A DNA stretch of 64,000 bases from Bacillota bacterium (lineage in GTDB: Bacteria > Bacillota > Clostridia > Oscillospirales > Oscillospiraceae), in NCBI GenBank assembly GCA_021768085.1, contig JAETOJ010000009.1, positions 1-64,000 on the forward strand. Direction: 5' to 3'. Both the position numbers and the translations under genes were made by a program. Positions within the stretch are counted from its first letter, which is position 1; each line of letters starts with the position of its first letter. The notes beneath the pieces were generated by a model. The model had not been told where the DNA came from. It saw only the letters and a program-made list of their open reading frames with translations, and did not search any database. This document shows positions 8,186-17,106 of this stretch, one piece after another.

Positions 8186-9838
8186 TCACTGGAGCAGCTG
8201 GAGCACACCCTGGGGAACCTGGTTGGCCTGGGCCAGCATGGCCTGGGCGGACTGGATCAGGATGTTGTTCTTGGTGTAGGCCATCATTTCCTCGGCCACA
8301 TCGGTGTCGCGGATGGTGGACTCCGCGTCCTGGATGTTCTCGGTCATGACGGACAGGTTGTTGATGGTGTGATCCAGACGGTTCTGGGTGGCGCCCAGCG
8401 TACCGCGGACGTCGGAGATGTAGTTGATAGCGGCCTTGATGGCATCCACGGCGGTGGCGGCACTTTCCTGATTGGCGATGGAGATGTCGGCGATGCCCAA
8501 GGCCTTGGTGTGGCAGTCGTTGATGGACACGTCCAGCTGGTTATAGCTGTCGGCGGTATCGCCGATCTGAAGCCGCAGACCGCTGTCGGCCTTGCCGTTA
8601 CCCAAGCTGATCTCAAGACCGTCGGCCGTAGACTTGACATCAAGGCCAGTCTTCTCTTTAATCAACTTCACATTTTGCTTGTAGTTGGCATCGGCGGTGT
8701 CAATGCCCGTGTTGGTGCCATCGCTGACCAGCACGTTCACATCGCTACCCAGAGCAGCTACGGCGTTCAGATAACCATCAGAGGCATAGTCCAATGTGCC
8801 GGTCAGCACCACGAACTTCTTGCCGTTGATGGTGAACAGGGCATCATCCTTATTTTTGCCATCGTACAGGGTAATATCGCCTTTGGCGATCTTGTAGGTG
8901 TCGTCCGTAGCGGCTGTAGTAACAGCAATGCCATTTGCCTTATGGGTTGTGGTTCCATCCTTTGTGACAGCGCTATCAAAGGCATCGATCTGGGGAGCGG
9001 TGGTCTTGCCCGGGGTCAGATTCTTAAAGCCAATCACACCAGTGCCAGCATCAGTAATGGCAAAGTCATCGGCCAGGCCAGTGTTCTTCAGGGCCTTGAC
9101 AACGGCTGCGGTGTGCTGAGCCTGCGTGATACCGTCCGTGGCAATATCGTCGATAGTGGCCAGCTTCTTGCCGGTATTGGCGTCCACCAGGAAGGACTTC
9201 TTGCCGGTGGTGTCATCTTCGTCTTTCACCACGTTGATGGTGGCGGTATAAGACTTGCCGTTGTTCAGGGACACGGTGAAGCTGAAGCTATCGCCCATGC
9301 CAATTTCAGTTTTGGCAATAGCGGCCAACGCAGTAGCATTTTTCACGTCACCAGTGACGGCATTGACCTTGGTGGCATCCACGCCCTCGATCTTGACCTC
9401 GCTGGCCTTGCCGCCCATGGAGCCGTCCAGCAGCTTAATGCCGTTGAAGTTGGAGCTGTCGGCGATGCGGTTGATCTCGGAGCGGAGCTGATCCATCTCC
9501 TTCTGGAGCTGATAACGGTCGGTGGTGTCATCGTAGGTGCCGTTGGCGGACTGGGTGGCCAGTTCCACCATGCGGTTGAGCATATCGTGCACCTCGGTCA
9601 GGGCGCCCTCGGCGGTCTGCACCAGGCTGATGCCGTCCTTGGCGTTCTTCTGAGCGGTCTTGAGACCGGTGATCTGAGCCCGCATCTTCTCGCTGATGGC
9701 CAGACCGGCGGCGTCGTCGCCCGCCCGGTTGATCTTGTAGCCGGAGGACAGCTTCTCCAGGTTGGACTTCATGGCGGAGACGTTGTTGGTGTAGTTCCGG
9801 TAGGCATTCATAGCCATAATATTGTGCTGAATACGCAT
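8186..9838 (-). CDS. hag: Flagellin
   Basis: Structural subunit of the flagellar filament, exported by the flagellar type III system. The conserved N-terminal D0/D1 region ([36 protein letters not shown]) and C-terminal D1/D0 region ([17 protein letters not shown]) are intact. The middle of about 250 residues is the variable surface domain and is visibly less GC-rich than its ends. Two ATGs lie close together; I use the one at 9838 because AAAGGAG is then 9 nt away and flagellins begin MRIQHN. No other flagellar gene is in the window. Terminator at 8003-8034. Confidence 0.95.
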   Translation of the reverse strand: MRIQHNIMAMNAYRNYTNNVSAMKSNLEKLSSGYKINRAGDDAAGLAISEKMRAQITGLKTAQKNAKDGISLVQTAEGALTEVHDMLNRMVELATQSANGTYDDTTDRYQLQKEMDQLRSEINRIADSSNFNGIKLLDGSMGGKASEVKIEGVDATKVNAVTGDVKNATALAAIAKTEIGMGDSFSFTVSLNNGKSYTATINVVKDEDDTTGKKSFLVDANTGKKLATIDDIATDGITQAQHTAAVVKALKNTGLADDFAITDAGTGVIGFKNLTPGKTTAPQIDAFDSAVTKDGTTTHKANGIAVTTAATDDTYKIAKGDITLYDGKNKDDALFTINGKKFVVLTGTLDYASDGYLNAVAALGSDVNVLVSDGTNTGIDTADANYKQNVKLIKEKTGLDVKSTADGLEISLGNGKADSGLRLQIGDTADSYNQLDVSINDCHTKALGIADISIANQESAATAVDAIKAAINYISDVRGTLGATQNRLDHTINNLSVMTENIQDAESTIRDTDVAEEMMAYTKNNILIQSAQAMLAQANQVPQGVLQLLQ

Positions 9839-9844
9839 GATCAT

Positions 9845-10297
9845 AAACTCCTTTTATAAAATTTATTTCGCGCTTTCGCCATCCATTGCGTCCGCGCGTC
9901 GTCGGCACAAGCTTCGGATCGCTCGCTTCCCCGCAAGCGGGAAAGCTCGCTCCCTACGCTGTGCCTCCTCTCCCCACGTGACCCGCTTCGCTGGGCTCAC
10001 GCGGGGCCCCGGATTTCCTGGAACAACCTGGCCAGGGTGTTCCGCTTGTCCGGCGCTGGGGTGCGGCCCCCCCGGCCCGGAACCGGGGGTGCCCTGAACG
10101 GGGCGGGGGAGGTGAGGTTCCCCGGGCCGTTCACTTACTTATTCGGCAGGCTTTTTGAAAAGTTTAGTGGGAACGGGAAAAATTTTTCCAGGCGGGTGGG
10201 ATATCGGGAAAAAACCTCTATCTTTTTTGGGAAAGGTTTGGTATACTATTAAGGAAAAGCATTTGGCCGGAGGGCTCCGGCCCAAGGAGGGATCTTC
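9845..10297. other. Non-coding interval between flagellin and der
   Basis: About 450 bp without a credible gene. It holds the second, inverted copy of the intergenic palindromic element (about 9894-9978), further GC hairpins (for example around 10066-10092), and just before der a -10-like TATACT at 10242-10247 without a convincing -35. The promoter of flagellin must lie in the right-hand part, but I could not find a sigma-28 consensus. Confidence 0.5.
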
Positions 10298-11629
10298 ATG
10301 GCAAGGCCCCTGGTGGCCATTGTGGGCCGCCCCAACGTGGGCAAATCCATGCTGTTCAATAAACTGACGGGAAAGCGCCTGTCTATTGTAGAGGACACCC
10401 CGGGGGTGACCCGGGACAGGCTGTACGCCCAGGCGGAGTGGCGGGGCCGCGCCTTTGACCTGGTGGACACCGGCGGCATCGAGCCGGGGACGGACAACCA
10501 GATCCTGTCCTTCATGCGGGAGCAGGCGGAGATCGCCATTGCCGCCGCCACGGTGATCGTCTTCGTGTGCGACATCCGCACCGGCATGACCGCCGCCGAT
10601 CAGGAGGTGGCGGGGATGCTCCAGCGCTCCCGGAAGCCGGTGGTGCTGGCGGTGAACAAGATGGACTCCACCGGCCACACCAACCCGGACATCTATGAGT
10701 TCTACAACCTGGGGTTGGGGGATCCCTACCCCGTGTCCGCCGTCCACGGCCACGGCACCGGCGATCTGCTGGACGCCTGCTTCGCCTACTTCCCCCCCGA
10801 GGATCAGGAGGAGGCGGAGGACGATGTGATCAAGGTGGCCATCATCGGCAAGCCCAACGTGGGCAAGTCCTCCCTGGTGAACCGGATCCTGGGCCAGGAG
10901 CGGGTGATTGTGTCCGACGTGGCGGGCACCACCCGGGACGCGGTGGACAGCTATTTTGAAAAGGACGGGCAGAAGTACCTCATCATCGACACCGCCGGGA
11001 TGCGGAAGAAGTCCAAGGTGGACGACCGGGTGGAGAAATTTTCCGTCCTCCGGGCCACCATGGCCATCGAGCGCAGCGATGTGTGCCTGATCCTCATCGA
11101 CGCCCAGGAGGGGGTGACGGAGCAGGACACCAAGGTGGCAGGGCTGGCCCACGACGCGGGGAAGGCCTGCGTCATCGTGGTGAACAAGTGGGACGCCATC
11201 GAGAAGGACGGCAAAACCATGCAGCGCATGGAGGAGGACGTGCGGCGGGATCTCAGCTACATGACCTACGCCCCGGTGCTGTTCCTTTCCGCCCTGACGG
11301 GGCAGCGGGTGGACAGGCTGTTCGGACTCATTGACAGCGTGGTAAACCAGGCCGCCATGCGCATACCCACCGGCGTGCTCAACCAGGTTCTGGCCGACGC
11401 CCAGGCCCGGGTGCAGCCCCCCACCGACAAGGGGAAGCGGTTGAAGATCTATTATATGACCCAGATCGGGGTAAAGCCGCCCCATTTTGTGATTTTCTGC
11501 AACGACGCCCAGCTCTTTCATTTTTCCTACCGGCGGTATCTGGAAAACCAGATCCGGGCCACCTTCGGCCTGACGGGCACGCCGGTGCGCATCACCATCC
11601 GGCAAAAGGGCGATAAGGAGGACGTATGA
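10298..11629 (+). CDS. der: Ribosome biogenesis GTPase Der (EngA)
   Basis: Essential double-GTPase acting in 50S subunit assembly. Two G domains are visible: GRPNVGKS near residue 10 and GKPNVGKS near residue 183, each followed by its DTPGVTRDR or GTTRD switch and an NKxD (VNKMDS, VNKWDA). The C-terminal KH-like domain ends HFSYRRYLENQIRATF. 443 residues, normal. AAGGAGGG precedes the ATG. First gene of a der-plsY-gpsA operon with 4-bp overlaps. Confidence 0.97.
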   Translation: MARPLVAIVGRPNVGKSMLFNKLTGKRLSIVEDTPGVTRDRLYAQAEWRGRAFDLVDTGGIEPGTDNQILSFMREQAEIAIAAATVIVFVCDIRTGMTAADQEVAGMLQRSRKPVVLAVNKMDSTGHTNPDIYEFYNLGLGDPYPVSAVHGHGTGDLLDACFAYFPPEDQEEAEDDVIKVAIIGKPNVGKSSLVNRILGQERVIVSDVAGTTRDAVDSYFEKDGQKYLIIDTAGMRKKSKVDDRVEKFSVLRATMAIERSDVCLILIDAQEGVTEQDTKVAGLAHDAGKACVIVVNKWDAIEKDGKTMQRMEEDVRRDLSYMTYAPVLFLSALTGQRVDRLFGLIDSVVNQAAMRIPTGVLNQVLADAQARVQPPTDKGKRLKIYYMTQIGVKPPHFVIFCNDAQLFHFSYRRYLENQIRATFGLTGTPVRITIRQKGDKEDV

Positions 11630-12432
11630 TGCTGTCTCGATTCATTGACGCCGCCGGGGTGGCCCCCGGCTGGCTGGCCGCCGCCGCCGCAGGGGTGGCC
11701 GTGGTATCCTATTGCCTGGGCTGCTTCAACGGGGCGGTGGTGGTGTCCCGGTATATTCTCCGCAACGACGTGCGCAGCCACGGCAGCGGCAACGCGGGGC
11801 TGACCAACTTCTACCGGGTGTTCGGCGGGCCGCTGACGCTGGTGGTGATCCTGTCCGACGTGATAAAGGCGGTGCTGGCGGTGCTGTTCGCCGCCTTCAT
11901 CGCGGGGCACATCTCGCCGGAGCTGGTGGCCCTGTCCAAGTATTGGGCGGGCGCCTTCTGCCTGCTGGGGCATATGTACCCCTGTACCTTCCAGTTCCGG
12001 GGGGGCAAGGGCATTCTATCCGGCGGGGCCATCGCCATCATGATGGGGTTCGACGGCGGGAACCCCTGGAGCTGGTGTATCCCGGTGGTGGTGTGGGGTG
12101 GGTTCCTCATCCTGGCCGTTGCCACGAAATACGTGTCCCTGGGCTCCTGCTGGGCGGGGGCCTCCTTCCCCTTCGTGTCCTGGTTCGTGTACCGGGATCC
12201 GCTGATCCTGCTGCTGTCCGTGATTGTGGGCGGGCTGATTCTGTGGAAGCACCGGGGAAATATTGTGCGGCTGGTGAAGGGCACCGAATCCAAATTTTCC
12301 CTCCATAAAAAGAAGGCGGAGCCTACGACAACAGAAGAACCCGCCCCCGAGTCTGCTCCAGAGACGGCTAAACAACCGGAGTCCGCGCCCGAGGGGGCGG
12401 CCGCCTCCGGGGATGGGGAGGACAAGGCATGA
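11626..12432 (+). CDS. plsY: Glycerol-3-phosphate acyltransferase PlsY
   Basis: Membrane enzyme that moves an acyl group from acyl-phosphate to glycerol-3-phosphate, the first step of phospholipid synthesis. The family motifs are present: HGSGNAGLTNFYR, FRGGKG and a later membrane-embedded GSxxAGASFPF-type segment. At 268 residues it is longer than the usual 200 or so because of a charged, Glu/Pro/Ala-rich cytoplasmic tail of about 45 residues after KHRGNIVRL. Start overlaps the der stop by 4 bp and its own stop overlaps gpsA. Confidence 0.93.
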   Translation: MMLSRFIDAAGVAPGWLAAAAAGVAVVSYCLGCFNGAVVVSRYILRNDVRSHGSGNAGLTNFYRVFGGPLTLVVILSDVIKAVLAVLFAAFIAGHISPELVALSKYWAGAFCLLGHMYPCTFQFRGGKGILSGGAIAIMMGFDGGNPWSWCIPVVVWGGFLILAVATKYVSLGSCWAGASFPFVSWFVYRDPLILLLSVIVGGLILWKHRGNIVRLVKGTESKFSLHKKKAEPTTTEEPAPESAPETAKQPESAPEGAAASGDGEDKA

Positions 12433-13439
12433 GGGCGGCGGTGATCGGCAGCGGCGCCTGGGGCACCGCCCTGGCCCTGGCCCTGCTGGCCAACGGGCAT
12501 GAGACGGCCCTGTGGAGCTATACGGAGCAGGAGAGCGCAACCCTGCGGGAGCGGCGGGAGAATCCCATGCTCCCCGGCGTGGCCCTGCCGGACGGGCTGG
12601 AGCTCACCACGGATCTGAGCTGCGCCAGGGGGCGGGGCGCGGTGGTGTTGGCCACCCCGTCCTTCGCGGTGCGCGGCACCGCCCGGCGGCTCAAGAAGTT
12701 TCTGGATCCGGGCATCCCGGTGATCCTGGTGTCCAAGGGCATTGAGAAGGACACCTCCCTGCTGCTCCACCAGGTGGCGGAGCAGGAACTGGGGCGGGAC
12801 AACCCGGTGGTGGTGCTGTCCGGGCCGTCCCACGCCGAGGAGGTGGGCCGGGGCGTGCCCACGGCGGTGGTGGTGGCCTGTGAGAACCGGGAGGCGGCCC
12901 TGCTGGCCCAGGATCTGTTCATGAGCCGCCAGTTCCGGATCTACACCTCCCCGGACATCACGGGGGTGGAGATCGGCGCGGCGTTGAAAAACGTCATCGC
13001 CCTGTGCGCGGGCTGCTGCGACGGCATGGGCTGCGGGGACAACACCAAGGCCGCGTTGATGACCCGGGGGCTGACGGAGATCGCCCGTTTAGGTGTGGCC
13101 CTGGGGGCCCGGAAGGAGACCTTTGCGGGGCTGGCCGGGGTGGGGGATCTGATCGTCACCTGCACCTCCATGCACTCCCGCAACCGGCGGGCGGGCATCC
13201 TCATCGGCCAGGGTAAAACCGCTCAGCAGGCCATAGACGAGCTGGGCGGGGCGGTGGTGGAGGGCTACTATGCCGCTACCAGTGCCAAACAGCTGGCGGA
13301 GCGGGCGGGGGTGGAGATGCCCATCACCGCCGGGGCCTATGAGGTGCTGTACCGGGGGGCGGATCCCCGGCAGGTGCTGGAGCGACTCATGGCCCGGGAG
13401 CGCCGGGACGAGCTGGAGGCCGAACAGAGCTGGATCTAA
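12429..13439 (+). CDS. gpsA: Glycerol-3-phosphate dehydrogenase [NAD(P)+]
   Basis: Makes sn-glycerol-3-phosphate from dihydroxyacetone phosphate, feeding PlsY encoded just upstream. N-terminal Rossmann motif GSGAWGTALA; later GPSHAEEV, the lysine segment AALKNVIALCAG and the C-terminal RNRRAG. 336 residues, full length. The ATG overlaps the plsY stop by 4 bp. Shared bidirectional terminator follows. Confidence 0.96.
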   Translation: MRAAVIGSGAWGTALALALLANGHETALWSYTEQESATLRERRENPMLPGVALPDGLELTTDLSCARGRGAVVLATPSFAVRGTARRLKKFLDPGIPVILVSKGIEKDTSLLLHQVAEQELGRDNPVVVLSGPSHAEEVGRGVPTAVVVACENREAALLAQDLFMSRQFRIYTSPDITGVEIGAALKNVIALCAGCCDGMGCGDNTKAALMTRGLTEIARLGVALGARKETFAGLAGVGDLIVTCTSMHSRNRRAGILIGQGKTAQQAIDELGGAVVEGYYAATSAKQLAERAGVEMPITAGAYEVLYRGADPRQVLERLMARERRDELEAEQSWI

Positions 13440-13455
13440 ATAAATTGAGAGCAAA

Positions 13456-13491
13456 AAACTGAACCCCGTGCAGATGCACGGGGTTCAGTTT
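13456..13491. terminator. Bidirectional terminator between gpsA and rpmB
   Basis: Perfect stem AAACTGAACCCCGTGC with an AGAT-type loop and its complement. A-run on the left and TTT on the right fit termination of both converging genes. Confidence 0.75.
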
Positions 13492-13505
13492 GCTTTCCTA
13501 TGGAA

Positions 13506-13694
13506 TCACACAGCACGGGTGACCTTGCCGGAGCGGAGACAGCGGGTGCACACATAGACGTGCTTGGGGGTGCCGTCCACCACAGCCTTCACACGCTTGA
13601 CGTTGGGCTTCCAGGGGCGGTTGGAGCGGCGGTGAGAGTGGGACACCTGGATGCCGAAGTTCACGCCCTTGCCGCAGAACTCGCATTTGGCCAT
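13506..13694 (-). CDS. rpmB: 50S ribosomal protein L28
   Basis: 62-residue ribosomal protein of the large subunit. Begins MAKCEFCGKGVNFGIQVSHS and has the zinc-ribbon type cysteine pairs CEFC and CTRC, so it is the C+ zinc-binding form. The upstream ATG at 13733 is rejected because AAGGAGGTTA directly precedes the ATG at 13694 and homologues start MAK. Monocistronic between the shared terminator and the divergent hprK. Confidence 0.96.
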   Translation of the reverse strand: MAKCEFCGKGVNFGIQVSHSHRRSNRPWKPNVKRVKAVVDGTPKHVYVCTRCLRSGKVTRAV

Positions 13695-13869
13695 ATTGAC
13701 TAACCTCCTTGCTGCTTGGAATGACGCGCACAATACACGATAACTTCATTATGCTACCACACGAGCCGGCAAAAATCAAGTGGAAATTTCCGAGATTCCC
13801 TATTTTTTTCAGGGGTGGAATGTGGTAAAATAAAACACGACACCGATACCGGACAAGGGGGCGCGCGCC

Positions 13870-14823
13870 ATGGCGGACTGCGTGGGGATCAAGCTGGGCA
13901 CCATCATCGACAACTTTCACCTGAAGGTGATCTACGGCCCGGAGGGCTACCGGAACCGGAGGATCACCACCGAGGACGTAAACCGGCCGGGGCTTCAGCT
14001 CACCGGCTTTTTTGACTACTTTGACAAGGATCGGATGCAGCTGCTGGGGCTGGTGGAGATCTCCTACCTGGAGGGGATCCCCGCAGCCAAGCGGGCGGTG
14101 GTGTTCGACACGCTGTTCTCCTACCACACCCCGGCGGTGATCTTCGCCCGAGGGCTGAAGCCCTATCCGGAGTGCCTGGAGATGGCCAGAAAGCATGGGC
14201 AGGTGATCCTGGGCACCCAGGAGAACACCGCCGACATCATGAGCACCCTCATCGCCTATCTGCGCTCGGCGCTGTCCCCCACCATCACCCGCTCCGGCGT
14301 GCTGGTGGAGGTGTACGGCGAGGGCGTGATGCTGGCGGGGGAGTCCGGCGTAGGCAAGAGCGAGACCGCCATTGAGCTGGTAAAACGGGGCCACCGGCTC
14401 ATCGCGGACGACGCGGTGGAGATCCGCCGTTCCCCCACTGGGGGGCTGGTGGGCACCGCGCCGGAGCTCATCCGCCACTATATCGAGCTGCGGGGCATCG
14501 GGGTGGTGGACGTGCGACGGCTGTTCGGTATGTCCGCCGTCAAATTTGACAGTGCCATCGACATGATGATCCAGCTGGAGACCTGGAAGGACGGCAAGCT
14601 GTACGACAGGCTGGGGGCGGACGATCACTTCGTCTCCCTGCTGGACGTGCGCATCCCCACGCTGCTCATCCCGGTGAAGCCGGGGCGGAACCTGGCGGTG
14701 ATCATCGAGGTGGCGGCCATGAACAACCGGAACAAAAAGATGGGCTACAACGCCGCGCTGGAGTTTTCCATGCAGGTGGACAGCCACATCGACCAGAAAT
14801 ATTTGGAGATGAACCCGCAATGA
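13870..14823 (+). CDS. hprK: HPr kinase/phosphorylase
   Basis: Phosphorylates or dephosphorylates Ser46 of HPr and so controls carbon catabolite repression. Walker A GESGVGKS at residues 157-164 follows the N-terminal domain; the RLIADDAVEI segment and the C-terminal KKMGYNAALEF match the family. 317 residues, normal. The stop overlaps the ATG of the next gene by 4 bp. Confidence 0.95.
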   Translation: MADCVGIKLGTIIDNFHLKVIYGPEGYRNRRITTEDVNRPGLQLTGFFDYFDKDRMQLLGLVEISYLEGIPAAKRAVVFDTLFSYHTPAVIFARGLKPYPECLEMARKHGQVILGTQENTADIMSTLIAYLRSALSPTITRSGVLVEVYGEGVMLAGESGVGKSETAIELVKRGHRLIADDAVEIRRSPTGGLVGTAPELIRHYIELRGIGVVDVRRLFGMSAVKFDSAIDMMIQLETWKDGKLYDRLGADDHFVSLLDVRIPTLLIPVKPGRNLAVIIEVAAMNNRNKKMGYNAALEFSMQVDSHIDQKYLEMNPQ

Positions 14824-15344
14824 GCAGAAAGACAGCCCCTGAATTCGGCCCGGTGCTCTACCGGGATAGCCCCATCGGCACGCTGGGGCTGGTGGACGAC
14901 GGCTCCGGCCTCAGCCGGGTGTTCCTCCGGCAGGCGGGGCGGGAGTGGGCCGGCCCGTCGGGGGAGACGGAGCTGACCGCTTGGGCCGCGGCGGAGTTGG
15001 AGGAGTATTTCTCCGGGCGGCGGACTGTGTTTTCGGTTCCGCTGTCCCCTCATGGGACAACCTTTCAGCTGGCGGTGTGGGAGGCGCTGCGGGACATCCC
15101 CTACGGCCAGACCAGAACCTACGGGGAGATCGCCGCCGCGGTGGGCCGCCCCAAAGCGGCCCGGGCGGTAGGGATGGCCAACCATGACAACCCGCTGCTG
15201 ATCTTTACCCCATGCCACCGGGTTGTGGGGAAAGGCGGGGCCCTCACCGGCTTTGCCTGCGGGCTGGAGGTGAAGGGTCGGCTGCTGGCTCTGGAGGGCG
15301 CTGAAATGCCCGCGCAGAGGAACGGGAGGCGCACTCCAGCTTGA
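14820..15344 (+). CDS. ogt: Methylated-DNA--[protein]-cysteine S-methyltransferase
   Basis: Suicide repair protein removing O6-alkyl groups from guanine. The C-terminal domain carries PCHRVV with the acceptor Cys at residue 132, preceded by the HTH-like YGQTRTYGEIAAAVGRPKAARAVG and Asn-containing MANHDNPL. N-terminal ribonuclease-like domain is short and divergent. 174 residues, normal. Translationally coupled to hprK. Confidence 0.92.
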   Translation: MSRKTAPEFGPVLYRDSPIGTLGLVDDGSGLSRVFLRQAGREWAGPSGETELTAWAAAELEEYFSGRRTVFSVPLSPHGTTFQLAVWEALRDIPYGQTRTYGEIAAAVGRPKAARAVGMANHDNPLLIFTPCHRVVGKGGALTGFACGLEVKGRLLALEGAEMPAQRNGRRTPA

Positions 15345-15612
15345 AAGAGCGTGAATTGGGCATGGTGCACAGTTTTAAATGGGCGAATTTTTGCACAATG
15401 CACGAGTTTATGAAAAATTAACCATCATTCCCCAAATTTCCTCTTGCTTTTTCGTGTGTATTCCGGTAAGATACAAAGAGATGGGTAGGAATGCTTTTGC
15501 ACAAGGACGCGCGTCCTTGTGTTCCCCGGCTTTTCCGGGGAACATGGAGAGGTGCTCCGCAAAAAAAGAGGACATTCCATGCTCATCAAAAATGGAAAAG
15601 GAGAATTGTAGT
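15345..15612 (+). promoter_or_regulatory. Leader of the sugar ABC operon with two tandem hairpins
   Basis: About 270 bp upstream of the binding-protein gene. A weak promoter candidate is TTGCTT (15444-15449), 17 nt, TAAGAT (15467-15472). The leader then holds a perfect 20-bp palindrome (15501-15520, half site ACAAGGACGC) immediately followed by a second hairpin GTTCCCCGG/CCGGGGAAC (15521-15543). Neither has a T-run, so an operator or mRNA-stabilising role is more likely than termination. Near 15362-15405 the word TGCAC is repeated. Confidence 0.5.
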
Positions 15613-16920
15613 ATGAAGAAAGCTCTTGCAATGATTCTCGCCCTGATGATGGTTCTGAGCCTGGCTGCCTGCGGCAACAGCGACAACCCTCAGAACTCCA
15701 CCGCCGGCGGCGAGAGCAAAGCCCCTGTTGAGACCCAGAACTCCAACGAGGGCGGCGAGGTCGCCAACAAGGACAAGCCCCTGGTGTGGTTCAACCGTCA
15801 GCCCTCCAACAGCTCCACCGGCGAGCTGGACATGGACGCCATGAACTTCAACAAGGACACCTATTACGTGGGCTTTGACGCCAACCAGGGCGCCGAGCTC
15901 CAGGGCCAGATGATTCTGGACTACATCACCGCTCACATCGACGAGATCGACCGCAACGGCGACGGCGTCATCGGCTACGTGCTGGCCATCGGCGACATCG
16001 GCCACAACGACTCCATCGCCCGTACCCGCGGCGTCCGCAAGGCCCTGGATACCGCCGTTGAGGACGGCGGCGCCATCAAGAGCGACCCCGTGGGCATCAA
16101 TGCCGACGGCTCCGCCACCGCTGTCAAGGACGGCAAGCTGACCATCGGCGGCAAGGAGTACACCGTCCGTGAGCTGGCCTCTCAGGAGATGAAGAACTCC
16201 GCCGGCGCCACCTGGGACGCCGCCACCGCCGGCAACACCATCACCACCTGGGTGTCCACTTTCGGCGATCAGATCGACGTGGTGGCCTCCAACAACGACG
16301 GCATGGGCATGGCTATGTTCAACGCCTGGTCCAACGAGAACAAGGTTCCCACCTTTGGCTATGACGCCAACAGCGACGCTGTGGAGGCCATTGCCAACGG
16401 TTACGGCGGCACCATCAGCCAGCACGCCGACGTGCAGGCCTACCTGACCCTGCGGGTGCTGCGCAACGCCCTGGATGGCGTGGACATCGACACCGGCATC
16501 GGCACTGCCGACGACGCGGGCAACGTGCTCAGCGACGACGTGTATAAGTACGTGGAGTCCCAGCGCTCCTACTACGCCCTGAACGTGGCGGTCACCGCCG
16601 ACAACTACAAGGACTTCCTGGACGCCACCGTGCCCTATGCCCCCGTGTCCAACCAGCTGAGCCAGGATACCCATGCCACCAAGAACGTGTGGCTGAACAT
16701 CTACAACGCCGCGGATAACTTCCTCAGCGCCACCTATCAGCCCCTGCTGCAGAAGTACGACGACATCCTGAACCTGAACGTGGAGTACATCGGTGGCGAC
16801 GGCCAGACCGAGGCCAACATCACCAACCGTCTGGGCAACCCCAGCCAGTACGACGCCTTTGCCATCAACATGGTGAAGACCGACAACTCCGCCTCCTACA
16901 CCTCTCTGCTGGAGGGCTAA
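15613..16920 (+). CDS. Galactose/methyl-galactoside-type sugar ABC transporter, substrate-binding lipoprotein
   Basis: Extracellular periplasmic-binding-protein type lipoprotein for a sugar, related to MglB. Lipoprotein signal MKKALAMILALMMVLSLAACG with Cys acceptor, then a Ser/Glu-rich linker, then the type 1 binding fold with YVGFDANQGAEL, VVASNNDGMGMAM (the sugar-contacting Asn/Asp) and PTFGYDANSDAVEAI. An in-frame upstream ATG exists, but AAAGGAG precedes the one at 15613. About 435 residues, longer than E. coli MglB, with inserts. First gene of a binding protein, ATPase, permease operon. Confidence 0.88.
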   Translation: MKKALAMILALMMVLSLAACGNSDNPQNSTAGGESKAPVETQNSNEGGEVANKDKPLVWFNRQPSNSSTGELDMDAMNFNKDTYYVGFDANQGAELQGQMILDYITAHIDEIDRNGDGVIGYVLAIGDIGHNDSIARTRGVRKALDTAVEDGGAIKSDPVGINADGSATAVKDGKLTIGGKEYTVRELASQEMKNSAGATWDAATAGNTITTWVSTFGDQIDVVASNNDGMGMAMFNAWSNENKVPTFGYDANSDAVEAIANGYGGTISQHADVQAYLTLRVLRNALDGVDIDTGIGTADDAGNVLSDDVYKYVESQRSYYALNVAVTADNYKDFLDATVPYAPVSNQLSQDTHATKNVWLNIYNAADNFLSATYQPLLQKYDDILNLNVEYIGGDGQTEANITNRLGNPSQYDAFAINMVKTDNSASYTSLLEG

Positions 16921-16965
16921 TCGGCTCTGACGGATCTTCTTCACTGACAAGTAAATGACTTAAAT

Positions 16966-17033
16966 TAGGGGGAGGGAATTCTCCGTTCGGCAGAAGCAAC
17001 GCTCCGTTCGGCAGAAGGACCTCCCCCTATTTT
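16966..17033 (+). terminator. Leaky intercistronic terminator between binding protein and ATPase genes
   Basis: Stem TAGGGGGAGG (16966-16975) pairs with CCTCCCCCTA (17020-17029), followed by TTTT. The 44-nt loop contains a 16-bp direct repeat CTCCGTTCGGCAGAAG at 16981-16996 and 17002-17017. Such a site would keep binding-protein mRNA more abundant than ATPase mRNA. Confidence 0.6.
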
Positions 17034-17106
17034 AAAAGTAAAACGGTATACCGGGCAGGATCAGGCATTTTCTGAACCTGCTAATTTGCAAACGGGGGTG
17101 ACGAGA

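Noticed and set aside
10219-10247. Promoter for der
   Set aside because: TATACT is good, but the -35 region (CTATCT or TTTTTT) does not fit, so I leave it as a note in the interval entry.
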